Of a stretch of DNA of 64,000 nt, positions 47,027 to 55,079 are shown in pieces. The notes under the pieces are model-generated. The model was not told the DNA's origin. It did not search any database and worked only from the letters and a program-made list of their open reading frames with translations. Position numbers and translations under genes: made by a program. Source of the DNA: Flectobacillus longus (lineage in GTDB: Bacteria; Bacteroidota; Bacteroidia; Cytophagales; Spirosomataceae); contig NZ_JASHIC010000010.1 of the NCBI RefSeq assembly GCF_030056705.1, positions 1 through 64,000 on the forward strand. The letters are read 5' to 3'. Every line of letters starts with the position of its first letter. The first letter of the stretch is position 1.

Positions 47027-47608
47027 ATGAAAAAGTTATGTTTTGCAACGAACAATGCTCATAAGTTGCAAGAAATTCAAGCCATGCTTGGCGCACAGTT
47101 TGAACTCGTCTCTCTTGAAGCTACAGGATGTAAAGAAGAATTACCTGAAACAGGTAATACCCTTGAAGCCAATTCTTTACAAAAAGCCCAATACCTTTTT
47201 GATAATTACGGCAATATCAACTGTTTTGCAGACGATACAGGTTTGGAAGTTGAAGCGCTCAATGGCGAGCCAGGGGTATATTCTGCCCGCTATGCAGGAG
47301 CTCATCGTAGCAATGCCGATAATATAGCATTGCTTTTTACCAATTTGAAGGATAAGGCAAGCCGTAAAGCAAGATTTAGGACAGTTATTACTTTGATACT
47401 AGACGGAATAATTCACCAATTTGATGGTATCGTAGAAGGACAAATAATTGATGAATTAAGAGGCGAAGGCGGTTTTGGTTATGACCCTGTATTTGTGCCA
47501 GATGGCTATGAACAAACATTTGCTGAGATGACTATGGAACAAAAGGCCAGTATGTCTCACCGAGGTCGAGCATTTCAAAAATTAGTCCAATTTCTGAAAG
47601 AAATTTAG
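47027..47608 (+). CDS. rdgB: RdgB/HAM1 family non-canonical purine NTP pyrophosphatase
   Basis: 193 residues from ATG at 47027; an ATG three codons upstream is equally possible. Hydrolyses ITP, dITP and XTP to clean the nucleotide pool. KLCFATNNAHKLQEIQAML begins the fold. CFADDTGLEVEALNGEPGVYSARYAG (~67-92) and GEGGFGYDPVFVPDGYEQTFAEM (~146-168) are the family signatures, with the substrate-binding FGYDP intact. SHRGRAFQKL ends the protein. It appears monocistronic, downstream of a hairpin at 46954-46983. Confidence 0.96.
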   Translation: MKKLCFATNNAHKLQEIQAMLGAQFELVSLEATGCKEELPETGNTLEANSLQKAQYLFDNYGNINCFADDTGLEVEALNGEPGVYSARYAGAHRSNADNIALLFTNLKDKASRKARFRTVITLILDGIIHQFDGIVEGQIIDELRGEGGFGYDPVFVPDGYEQTFAEMTMEQKASMSHRGRAFQKLVQFLKEI

Positions 47609-48013
47609 AGAATAGTGAAAACTTCTTTTTGATTAGAGATAGAAAATAACCTCAATTTTTATTTAACTGAGTTGCATCCAAAAAGATATTCTACGCTCTT
47701 AGGCAACCTGTTATAACTTTTTCTTCGTACATATTCAATGTACAGCATATAAAAGGAATAAAGATTTGTGATAAAAGACTATAGACTTATCTTCAGTAAG
47801 TTAGAGGGAAAAGTGTCTTTTGATTGTCATACTAATAAATTGTATTTTTAAGTTTCTTTTTCCAAATTTGAATCAAAAATCTCTTTAAATTAATGGCTAG
47901 ATTAGCCAACTATTAAGTTTTCCGTTTATAAATATCTAATCACAGATTTAAAACATTATCGCCATTTAGGTATTATCCGAGAAATGTTGGAATCAAAATC
48001 ACTTGTCTTATAC
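47609..48013. other. Intergenic region with no recognised element
   Basis: About 400 bp, AT-rich, between the pyrophosphatase and DUF5686 genes. No good terminator hairpin, exact TAnnTTTG box or open frame was found. Confidence 0.4.
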
Positions 48014-50572
48014 ATGTGCACTAAAAACCTCTTTTTATTCACAAAAATTTTAACCATTATTATCTTAGCAACCCTAACTACAAAAGCACAGTATGTCATA
48101 AAAGGTAGAGTTACAGATGCAAAAAATGGTGATCCGCTACCTTTTGCCACAGTCGGTATCAAAGGTAAAAATATAGGTGCTCAAACCAATTTTGAGGGTA
48201 TTTTTACGATTCGTGCAAAAGAGCTCGGCGACTCTTTGTATGTAAGTTCGGTAGGATACAAAACACGAACTAAGGCCATCGATAAAAAGTCAGTAAATCA
48301 ATCCGTAGACTTTCAGCTAGTAGGCGAAGCCAAATCGTTAGATGAGGTATATGTTTATTCTGGAGAAAATCCTGCCTTTAAAATTCTTCGTAAACTTCGT
48401 GAAAATAGTGAAAAAAATGACCGTAAGCATTTGAGTGCCTATGAGTATGATTCCTATTCGAAAATGGAACTTGATGTAGATAATATTTCGGAAAAGTTCA
48501 AGAAGAAAAAGGTAATGAAGCAAATCCAAGGCGCTATTGATAAATTTGAAAAGATGGCAGGCGAAGATGGAAAGGCTGTTATCCCAACTTTTATATCAGA
48601 AACGGTTTCTAAATTTTATTATCGTGAAAGCCCTTCTCGCAAAAAAGAGATGGTATTGAAAAATAATGTAAAAGGAGTTGGGGTCAAAGAAGGAGGATTT
48701 GTGTCGCAATTGGTAGGAGGAAATCTTTTTGCCAACTACAACTTTTATAATAACTACGTTGCATTTTTAGGAAAAGATATTATTTCGCCAATTGGCGAAA
48801 ACTGGAAAGGTACATACAAATGGTACTTGTCAGATACTACCGATATAGATGGGCACATTTGCTATGGAATGGAGTTTGACCCTAAAAATGATAAAGATTT
48901 GGTGTTTATCGGAAAAGCTTATATCGATACCACTACTTATGCTTTGGTTCAGATAGATGCAACAGTTGGTAAGGACGCAAATATCAATTTTATTGATAAG
49001 ATTAAAATTTCACAGGAGTTAACTCAAACCACTGAAGGAGCATGGTTACCTGCCAAAACACGCTTTTTGATTGATATTGCTGAAATTTCAAAGAGTTCAG
49101 CAGGTATGCTCTTGAAAATGTATATTTCTAACAAAGACTTTGTGATTAATCAACCAAAGCCTCTTGCGTTTTATGATATTCCAGTCGAAGTAGCAGAAGA
49201 TTCGAAAGAAACGGATCCTAAGTTTTGGGAACAAGCTCGTCATGAGCCTTTTAGTGCACAAGATGTTCTAGCATCAAAATTAATAGATACAGTGCGTAAT
49301 GTGCCAATTGTAAGGACGTATGTCGAAATTGCTGAAATTATTGCTAGTGGATATAAACGTTTCAATGGGATTGAGATAGGCCCATATTTGTATTCTGTAG
49401 CTTTTAATCGTATTGAAGGCATGCGTCTAAGAATGGGTTTTAGAACTAATGCTGCATTTAGTAAACATTGGGTGTTTAGAGGATTTGCAGGGATTGGAAC
49501 ACGCGATGTGAAGATGAAATATGGAGGAGAGGTAAATTATATACTATCAAGAAGACATTGGACTGTAGCGGGCGTAAGGCATACTTATGACTTAGAGCGC
49601 ATTGGCTTAACTCCAGACCTTATTGGCGACAATAAAATCTTCTATGCTTTTACTCGTTGGGGGCTTTATTCTGGAGCATTCTATCGTCGAGAAAACGAAG
49701 CTTTTATTAAGACAGAGCCTGTCAAAGGCATTACATTGTCTGCGTCTTTAATTCAGAGAAACTTTGATCCATTGTTTGCATTTAAGTATCGCACAGATCC
49801 CGAAATGGGAAAGTTGTCTCCATCGAGAGACTATTATGACGATACTTTTTTGACATTAGAGGCTCGTTTTGCCAAAAATGAAACTTATATCATGGACGGT
49901 AATGAACGTATTACCCTCGACACCAAGAGAGTTCCTGTTGTTACATTAAGCTATCAGCGAGGTCTGAAAGGGGTTTTGAATGGTGATTTTGATTATCATA
50001 AATTTACAGCAAAGGTATTCCAAACATTTAGATTGGGGACTCTAGGTCGCTCGTCTTATTTGTTACAAGCAGGATATACGCCATCAAGTTTGCCTGCTCC
50101 TTTGTTGTATCCACACTTAGGAAATCAAACACTATTTTTTAATAGAGCGGCATTCAATACAATGCATTACTTTGAATTTGTGAGTGATAAGTTTGTCTCT
50201 GTGCAATATAACCACAACTTTGAAGGATTGCTGTTTAATAGAATTCCTGCTATTCGTCAATTAAAATGGCGTCTTTTGGCAACGGCAAATATACTATATG
50301 GTAGCCAAAAGCAAGGAAATCAACAATTAATGGATGATGCCATGCCTATATTTAATCCTCGACATCCCTCAAATATGCTTGAGTCAAGATTTAATTTCTC
50401 TAGCTTAGATCCTAGTATTCCATTCGTAGAGGTGGGTTATGGTATTGATAACATCTTCAAAATATTCAGACTTCAGGCATTTCATCGCTTAACTTATTTG
50501 GATCATTTGTCTCCATCAGGTAGATTACCAGATAAATTTACGATAAAAGGCTCTGTACATTTTTCATTCTAA
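48014..50572 (+). CDS. DUF5686 outer-membrane protein with carboxypeptidase-like regulatory domain
   Basis: About 852 residues from ATG at 48014, which gives a clean signal peptide (MCTKNLFLFTKILTIIILAT, cleavage near TKAQ); an ATG at 47984 adds ten residues. Residues ~28-110 are a CarboxypepD_reg-like domain (VIKGRVTDAKNGDPLPFATVGIKG, FEGIFTIRAKELGDSLYVSSVGYK). Residues ~115-420 form the DUF5686 region (ENPAFKILRKLRENSEKND). The remainder has alternating beta strands and ends in FTIKGSVHFSF, which fits an outer-membrane barrel. The family is common in Bacteroidota; its role is unknown, though surface transport or envelope assembly is plausible. Terminator downstream. Confidence 0.88.
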   Translation: MCTKNLFLFTKILTIIILATLTTKAQYVIKGRVTDAKNGDPLPFATVGIKGKNIGAQTNFEGIFTIRAKELGDSLYVSSVGYKTRTKAIDKKSVNQSVDFQLVGEAKSLDEVYVYSGENPAFKILRKLRENSEKNDRKHLSAYEYDSYSKMELDVDNISEKFKKKKVMKQIQGAIDKFEKMAGEDGKAVIPTFISETVSKFYYRESPSRKKEMVLKNNVKGVGVKEGGFVSQLVGGNLFANYNFYNNYVAFLGKDIISPIGENWKGTYKWYLSDTTDIDGHICYGMEFDPKNDKDLVFIGKAYIDTTTYALVQIDATVGKDANINFIDKIKISQELTQTTEGAWLPAKTRFLIDIAEISKSSAGMLLKMYISNKDFVINQPKPLAFYDIPVEVAEDSKETDPKFWEQARHEPFSAQDVLASKLIDTVRNVPIVRTYVEIAEIIASGYKRFNGIEIGPYLYSVAFNRIEGMRLRMGFRTNAAFSKHWVFRGFAGIGTRDVKMKYGGEVNYILSRRHWTVAGVRHTYDLERIGLTPDLIGDNKIFYAFTRWGLYSGAFYRRENEAFIKTEPVKGITLSASLIQRNFDPLFAFKYRTDPEMGKLSPSRDYYDDTFLTLEARFAKNETYIMDGNERITLDTKRVPVVTLSYQRGLKGVLNGDFDYHKFTAKVFQTFRLGTLGRSSYLLQAGYTPSSLPAPLLYPHLGNQTLFFNRAAFNTMHYFEFVSDKFVSVQYNHNFEGLLFNRIPAIRQLKWRLLATANILYGSQKQGNQQLMDDAMPIFNPRHPSNMLESRFNFSSLDPSIPFVEVGYGIDNIFKIFRLQAFHRLTYLDHLSPSGRLPDKFTIKGSVHFSF

Positions 50573-50580
50573 GTTATCTT

Positions 50581-50618
50581 CTCCTATTGAACGTTGTGTT
50601 TGATAGGAGTTTTTTTTG
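50581..50618 (+). terminator. Intrinsic terminator after DUF5686 gene
   Basis: CTCCTAT (50581-50587) pairs with ATAGGAG (50603-50609), followed by a nine-T run. Confidence 0.92.
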
Positions 50619-51057
50619 TTAGATACCTTGTTCTATTATACTTTACCAGACATCGAAAATGTCTTTAGGTAATATAGTTTTTTTGCGATAAGGTATTTAC
50701 TTTGTACAAAAAGTTTGTTTCAATATAGTAAACCATAGAAAAGAAATGAACCTTTAGGGATATACGTATTGAGCAATGCGTATAATTAGATATTTTCCAT
50801 TATTTAATATCATGTAAAATTATCAAGATTCCCCTCGGGTTCATTTTCTGCGGCCTATCGCCATTTATGTGCCTCCTAAAGCCAAAGAAATTAGCTGAAA
50901 ATTTTGATGATTGACTGTCAAAAGTATCTTTTGACCAAATGATAACTTGCGATTTGATTTTTAAACTATTGTAGATTTATAATTTTATGTTTCGCATTTG
51001 GGCGGTTTTGCGAATATCTACAAATTAAGGATTATTATAATGATCAATGGGTGGTTA
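50619..51057. other. Intergenic region downstream of the peptide-gene array
   Basis: About 440 bp, AT-rich apart from a short GC-richer patch at 50832-50880. No gene, degenerate peptide copy or convincing minus-strand terminator was found, so where array transcripts end is unclear. Confidence 0.4.
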
Positions 51058-51210
51058 TTAGAAATTTGATATAATCGACCCAGTATTGTTAGCGTCAAAA
51101 TTGGAAATGATTGATCCCGTGTTGTAGTTAAGGCTACCTTGGTTTTTATTGAATTTTGCAACAGTAGATTTAGAAACAGAAAGTTTATTGTTAGTTGAGA
51201 GAGATTTCAT
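51058..51210 (-). CDS. RiPP-precursor-like 50-residue peptide, array copy 1 (last in transcription order)
   Basis: Fifty codons from ATG at 51210. The N-terminal half, MKSLSTNNKLSVSKSTVAKF, resembles the leaders of Bacteroidota RiPP precursors (a KLSxxKxTVAKx pattern). The C-terminal half is rich in Asn, Gly, Ser and Ile, and contains NTGSIISNF twice (residues 30-38 and 42-50). No Cys and no signal peptide. This copy has the most silent differences from the others: N8 AAT, K9 AAA, N21 AAT, T31 ACG, I34 ATC. It encodes exactly the same peptide as copies 2-6. No modifying enzyme or exporter is in the window, so the product class is open. Confidence 0.82.
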   Translation of the reverse strand: MKSLSTNNKLSVSKSTVAKFNKNQGSLNYNTGSIISNFDANNTGSIISNF

Positions 51211-51267
51211 GGCAAAATATTTTTAAGAATGTGAATGTTGTGTTAGTATAAATCCAATGGGCGGTTA

Positions 51268-51420
51268 TTAGAAATTTGATATAATCGACCCAGTATTGTT
51301 AGCGTCAAAATTGGAAATAATTGATCCTGTGTTGTAGTTAAGGCTACCTTGGTTTTTGTTGAATTTTGCAACAGTAGATTTAGAAACAGAAAGCTTGTTG
51401 TTAGTTGAGAGAGATTTCAT
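51268..51420 (-). CDS. RiPP-precursor-like 50-residue peptide, array copy 2
   Basis: Same protein as copy 1, from ATG at 51420. It differs from copy 1 by five silent changes (N8, K9, N21, T31, I34). TATTTTGCC directly precedes the ATG, as in all copies but the seventh. The two NTGSIISNF repeats use different codons at seven of nine positions, so the internal duplication is old and kept for its amino-acid sequence. Confidence 0.82.
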   Translation of the reverse strand: MKSLSTNNKLSVSKSTVAKFNKNQGSLNYNTGSIISNFDANNTGSIISNF

Positions 51421-51476
51421 GGCAAAATATTTTTAAGAATGTGAATGTTGTGTTAGTATAAATCCAAAGGGCTTGA

Positions 51477-51629
51477 TTAGAAATTTGATATAATCGATCC
51501 AGTATTGTTAGCGTCAAAATTGGAAATAATTGATCCCGTGTTGTAGTTAAGGCTACCTTGGTTTTTGTTGAATTTTGCAACAGTAGATTTAGAAACAGAA
51601 AGCTTGTTGTTAGTTGAGAGAGATTTCAT
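51477..51629 (-). CDS. RiPP-precursor-like 50-residue peptide, array copy 3
   Basis: Same protein as copies 1 and 2. Silent differences from copy 2: G44 GGA rather than GGG, and T31 ACG. ATG at 51629. The spacer on its 3' side is of the GGGCTTGAT type. Confidence 0.82.
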   Translation of the reverse strand: MKSLSTNNKLSVSKSTVAKFNKNQGSLNYNTGSIISNFDANNTGSIISNF

Positions 51630-51685
51630 GGCAAAATATTTTTAAGAATGTGAATGTTGTGTTAGTATAAATCCAAAGGGCTTGA

Positions 51686-51838
51686 TTAGAAATTTGATAT
51701 AATCGACCCAGTATTGTTAGCGTCAAAATTGGAAATAATTGATCCTGTGTTGTAGTTAAGGCTACCTTGGTTTTTATTGAATTTTGCAACAGTAGATTTA
51801 GAAACAGAAAGCTTGTTGTTAGTTGAGAGAGATTTCAT
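51686..51838 (-). CDS. RiPP-precursor-like 50-residue peptide, array copy 4
   Basis: Same protein. ATG at 51838. Coding sequence identical to copy 5, with N21 as AAT, but its 3' spacer is the GGGCTTGAT type where copy 5 has GGGCGGTTAT. Gene and spacer variants are therefore shuffled, which fits unequal crossing-over or gene conversion. Confidence 0.82.
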   Translation of the reverse strand: MKSLSTNNKLSVSKSTVAKFNKNQGSLNYNTGSIISNFDANNTGSIISNF

Positions 51839-51895
51839 GGCAAAATATTTTTAAGAATGTGAATGTTGTGTTAGTATAAATCCAATGGGCGGTTA

Positions 51896-52048
51896 TTAGA
51901 AATTTGATATAATCGACCCAGTATTGTTAGCGTCAAAATTGGAAATAATTGATCCTGTGTTGTAGTTAAGGCTACCTTGGTTTTTATTGAATTTTGCAAC
52001 AGTAGATTTAGAAACAGAAAGCTTGTTGTTAGTTGAGAGAGATTTCAT
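51896..52048 (-). CDS. RiPP-precursor-like 50-residue peptide, array copy 5
   Basis: Same protein; coding DNA identical to copy 4. ATG at 52048. The 3' spacer is the GGGCGGTTAT type. Confidence 0.82.
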   Translation of the reverse strand: MKSLSTNNKLSVSKSTVAKFNKNQGSLNYNTGSIISNFDANNTGSIISNF

Positions 52049-52105
52049 GGCAAAATATTTTTAAGAATGTGAATGTTGTGTTAGTATAAATCCAATGGGC
52101 GGTTA

Positions 52106-52258
52106 TTAGAAATTTGATATAATCGACCCAGTATTGTTAGCGTCAAAATTGGAAATAATTGATCCTGTGTTGTAGTTAAGGCTACCTTGATTTTTGTTGA
52201 ATTTTGCAACAGTAGATTTAGAAACAGAAAGCTTGTTGTTAGTTGAGAGAGATTTCAT
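52106..52258 (-). CDS. RiPP-precursor-like 50-residue peptide, array copy 6
   Basis: Same protein. ATG at 52258. Carries a private silent change at N23 (AAT instead of AAC). Confidence 0.82.
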   Translation of the reverse strand: MKSLSTNNKLSVSKSTVAKFNKNQGSLNYNTGSIISNFDANNTGSIISNF

Positions 52259-52314
52259 GGCAAAATATTTTTAAGAATGTGAATGTTGTGTTAGTATAAA
52301 TCCAAAGGGCTTGA

Positions 52315-52467
52315 TTAGAAATTTGATATAATCGACCCAGTATTGTTAGCGTCAAAATTGGAAATAATTGATCCTGTGTTGTAGTTAAGGCTACCTTGGT
52401 TTTTGTTGAATTTTGCAACAGTAGATTTAGAAACAGAAAGCTTGTTGTTAGTTGAAATGTTTTTCAT
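52315..52467 (-). CDS. RiPP-precursor-like 50-residue peptide, array copy 7 (first in transcription order)
   Basis: ATG at 52467. Begins MKNIS instead of MKSLS; the other 46-plus residues are identical to copies 1-6. It is the only copy with a distinct upstream region (AAAGATTTTTGCC before the ATG), so it probably lies next to the array promoter and may be the founding copy. CAACTTTG at 52538-52531 on the minus strand is a one-mismatch TAnnTTTG box ~65 bases upstream. Its start lies 175 bp from that of a sensor kinase gene on the opposite strand. Confidence 0.82.
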   Translation of the reverse strand: MKNISTNNKLSVSKSTVAKFNKNQGSLNYNTGSIISNFDANNTGSIISNF

Positions 52468-52642
52468 GGCAAAAATCTTTTATTTGATGAGTTATGTGTC
52501 TAGTAATTAGCTTCTTGCGAAGTGGTGATACAAAGTTGTTCAAAAGATTTTGGCCTATTTATTTTATCGGATTAATCCGTTTATTATCAATCCGAATAGG
52601 AAGATTGTCTATTTTAATTTTTTTAATTATCCTAAAAATTCT
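52468..52642. promoter_or_regulatory. Divergent control region between peptide array and LytTR system
   Basis: 175 bp separate copy 7 (leftward) from the kinase ATG at 52643 (rightward). It holds a minus-strand CAACTTTG near-match to the -7 box (52531-52538) and a small CTTC/GAAG hairpin (52511-52522). LytTR-type regulators bind paired direct repeats near -35; I could not define a clear pair here. A shared control region is possible. Confidence 0.35.
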
Positions 52643-53785
52643 ATGTTGAATCGAACAGCAGATACGGAGAAAGGGACTTCATTGGCTTCGAGAGAGGTAA
52701 GTACGCATGTAATAATTTGGGTTTTGTACACAATTTACTTTAGCTTACTGTTACATTTCTTTTATGGGGAGCCTATTACACTGAAGTTTATCCTGTCATC
52801 TATAGTGTATAGAATAGGTGATGCCATGCTGTTTTATGGTCTTGCACTAGGTGTTTTACCTAGATTCTTTTCAAAATCGAAAATTTTTCAGTTAATTCTA
52901 TCATTCTTAGTATTGCTAGGGTTGTATCTGGGTTGGAGGGTAAGTATTGAGTATATACTCATACCAGGATTGTTTGGAGGAGTAAGCTCTAAATTGACGC
53001 AGCTTATTTCGTTGACGATCTTTAACGCTAATACTTATGTAATGTTTAGTGTTGGGTATTTCTTTGCTTTGAAGTCGATTAAACAGCAGAAAGAAATTGC
53101 TCATCAAGAAATTGCAATTGCGGAAAAAGATGCAGAAATTGCAAGACAAGACGCCGAATTAGCAATTTTAGCAAAAGAAAAAACGCTCGCCGAAATGGCC
53201 TTTTTACGTGCGCAAATAAATCCTCACTTTTTGTACAATACCCTAAATATGCTGTACAGCAAAGTACGTGGTGCATCCAAAGAAGCAGGAAATATTATCC
53301 TAACATTTGCCGAAATGATGCGCTATGCTACTAGTACTCGGATGCAGCAAGATACCGTCGACCTAGAAGGGGAATTGGATTTTGTCAAACAATATCTCGA
53401 ACTACAAAGGCAACGTTTTAATAATAATATCTTTATTGATTATGAAGAACAAGGTGACTTCAGCTATTTTAGAATCATGCCAATGGTGCTGATTACCATT
53501 GTTGAAAATAGCTTTAAGCACGGTGAACTTCATGACCCAGAGAGCCCTCTTCAAATTCGTGCGATTCTCGAAGATGATGTGTTGACGTTCTCGACTTGGA
53601 ACTTGAAAAGAAAAGATGATAACCCTATTACTGATAAAGGTCAAACAGGTATTGGTATCGACAACATCAAAAAACGTCTTAAGGTTGTTCATGGCGATGC
53701 CCAAGAATTGAGTATAATTGACGATAGGGATGATTATGCTGTTTTTTTTACCTTAAACTTTAACTATAACCCGAACGGAATATGA
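52643..53785 (+). CDS. LytS/YehU-type sensor histidine kinase
   Basis: About 380 residues from ATG at 52643; a TTG at 52550 would add 31 residues with no membrane or family features. Four membrane helices lie within residues ~20-155 (VIIWVLYTIYFSLLLHFF; MLFYGLALGVLPRFF; LILSFLVLLGLYLGWRVS; TYVMFSVGYFFALKS). A coiled coil of EIA/DAE repeats (~160-190) follows, then the His_kinase domain with the phospho-acceptor His in RAQINPHFLYNTLNMLYSK, and an ATPase domain with IVENSFKHGE and GIGIDNIKKRL. The sensor region has only short loops, so the ligand may be small, hydrophobic or peptide-like. The stop overlaps the regulator start (ATGA), so the two are translationally coupled. Confidence 0.93.
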   Translation: MLNRTADTEKGTSLASREVSTHVIIWVLYTIYFSLLLHFFYGEPITLKFILSSIVYRIGDAMLFYGLALGVLPRFFSKSKIFQLILSFLVLLGLYLGWRVSIEYILIPGLFGGVSSKLTQLISLTIFNANTYVMFSVGYFFALKSIKQQKEIAHQEIAIAEKDAEIARQDAELAILAKEKTLAEMAFLRAQINPHFLYNTLNMLYSKVRGASKEAGNIILTFAEMMRYATSTRMQQDTVDLEGELDFVKQYLELQRQRFNNNIFIDYEEQGDFSYFRIMPMVLITIVENSFKHGELHDPESPLQIRAILEDDVLTFSTWNLKRKDDNPITDKGQTGIGIDNIKKRLKVVHGDAQELSIIDDRDDYAVFFTLNFNYNPNGI

Positions 53786-54564
53786 TTAATTGTGTCGCAG
53801 TAGATGATGAGCAATCTGCCTTGGATATCGTGGTAGATTATATCAACGATACCCCATTTCTAAACTTAGTTGCGGCCACCACAAATCCCATGGAAGCGGT
53901 GGGTGTTTTACAAACTAAAGAAGTTGATTTGGTATTTGCAGATATTCAAATGCCTCGTATGAATGGCATGAACCTCGTGAGTCTTTTTGATGGTCGTATG
54001 AAATTTATTATGACTACAGGCTATCAAGAATATGCACTCAAAAGCTTTGAATATGGTGTCTTAGATTATTTAGTAAAACCGTTTTCATACCAAAGATTTT
54101 TGAAGGCGGTCAATAAAATGCCTTTTCACATGACCTTGGTTGAAGAGCCTAAGCCTGCAGCTGTTCCTGAGCCACAGCCAGCCAAAAAAGAGGAGTTTAT
54201 TTTTGTGAAGGTAGATGTGAAAGGAAAATTTCATAAGGTGCTATTCAAGGATGTTGTGTATATGGAAGCTCAAAAAAATTATGCTTCTATTTATATGAAA
54301 GATGAACGTATTTCTACTAATCTAACATTGTCAGATTTAGAAAAACGTTTACCTTCAGACAGATTCATGCGTGTACATCGCTCATACATTATTTCGATGG
54401 AGAAAATTACAGGTATCGAGGGCGACGAAGTGCTACTCGACAAGGTAGTACGTATTCCGATTGGTGATACTTATTCAGAAGAATTTACAAAGGTTATCGA
54501 AGGAAGTATTTTCTTTAAAGATAAAGATAGCGCTACCTTAATTGATAAGAGGTTGACAAATTAA
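53782..54564 (+). CDS. LytTR family response regulator
   Basis: 260 residues. The receiver domain (~1-115) has VDDEQ, the phospho-acceptor Asp54 in LVFADIQMPRMNG, the Thr of MTTGY, and Lys in YLVKPFSYQRFL. A Pro/Glu-rich linker (EPKPAAVPEPQPAKKEE, ~119-136) leads to the LytTR DNA-binding domain (~140-250: FIFVKVDVKGKFHKVLF, VVYMEAQKNYASIYMKD, RFMRVHRSYIISMEKI). It is encoded in a 4-bp overlap with its kinase. Targets are unknown; the divergent peptide array is the obvious candidate by position. Confidence 0.96.
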   Translation: MINCVAVDDEQSALDIVVDYINDTPFLNLVAATTNPMEAVGVLQTKEVDLVFADIQMPRMNGMNLVSLFDGRMKFIMTTGYQEYALKSFEYGVLDYLVKPFSYQRFLKAVNKMPFHMTLVEEPKPAAVPEPQPAKKEEFIFVKVDVKGKFHKVLFKDVVYMEAQKNYASIYMKDERISTNLTLSDLEKRLPSDRFMRVHRSYIISMEKITGIEGDEVLLDKVVRIPIGDTYSEEFTKVIEGSIFFKDKDSATLIDKRLTN

Positions 54565-54690
54565 GGTTTGCTAAACATATAGGTTGTTAAAATTCTTTTT
54601 GAAGAATCACCAAATCAGGTACTTACTTTTTATTAGAAAACCTCATAAAACAAATCTAAAGGCATTTCTTAGTTTCAATATTCAAGGTCT

Positions 54691-54729
54691 AAAAAAAGCT
54701 GTTTTGTAGTAATACAAACAGCTTTTTTT
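54691..54729. terminator. Intrinsic terminator after the LytTR operon
   Basis: AAAAAGCTGTTTTGTA pairs with TACAAACAGCTTTTT with one bulge, with T and A runs on either side. It lies ~125 bp after the regulator stop. Confidence 0.85.
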
Positions 54730-55079
54730 ATATAAGTACTACTTAATTTGTATTTATTTTGAACCCGTTGTATTATTCTAAGAACTTTTATTGCTTAATA
54801 GGTTTTGCATAAAGTTTCATTTATTTTTGTTTAGAGAGCAATTTATTATGCAACAAAAGTGCTAAAATTTGAAATCGGATAGGTAAGTAGTAACGAATAG
54901 GTTATAAGCTTAGAAATTCCAGTTGAACAGAAGTTATTCGGTGATTTTATGGTAAAAATTAGAGATAAATCTTTACTCAAAATGCACAAATGAAAATCTT
55001 CTTGTTTCGAGAACCCAGATGTTAGACATTGCTTTTATTACAACATTCCGATTTTTACTTAATAATCTACTAGCAAAAA
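54730..55079. other. Intergenic region before plsY
   Basis: 350 bp, AT-rich, with no exact promoter box or other signal that I can support. Confidence 0.35.

Larger units (their letters stand above)
51058..52467 (-). repeat. Tandem array of seven ~210-bp units, each one peptide gene
   Basis: Stop codons start at 51058, 51268, 51477, 51686, 51896, 52106 and 52315, giving a period of 209-210 bp. Each unit is a 153-bp gene plus a 56-57-bp spacer. Spacers come in two variants at their left end: GGGCGGTTAT (left of copies 2, 5, 6; a close variant at copy 1) and GGGCTTGAT (copies 3, 4, 7). Copies 1-6 vary at seven codons, all synonymous. The array was recently amplified or homogenised, and the peptide is under selection. 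Confidence 0.97.

Noticed and set aside
51058-52467. CRISPR array
   Set aside because: The repeat unit is ~210 bp with near-identical spacers; it is a gene array, with no short repeats and variable spacers and no cas genes.
51058-52467. Classical class I lanthipeptide precursors
   Set aside because: The leader is similar, but the core has no Cys for thioether rings and no LanB/LanC is in the window. Only a general RiPP-like label is supported.
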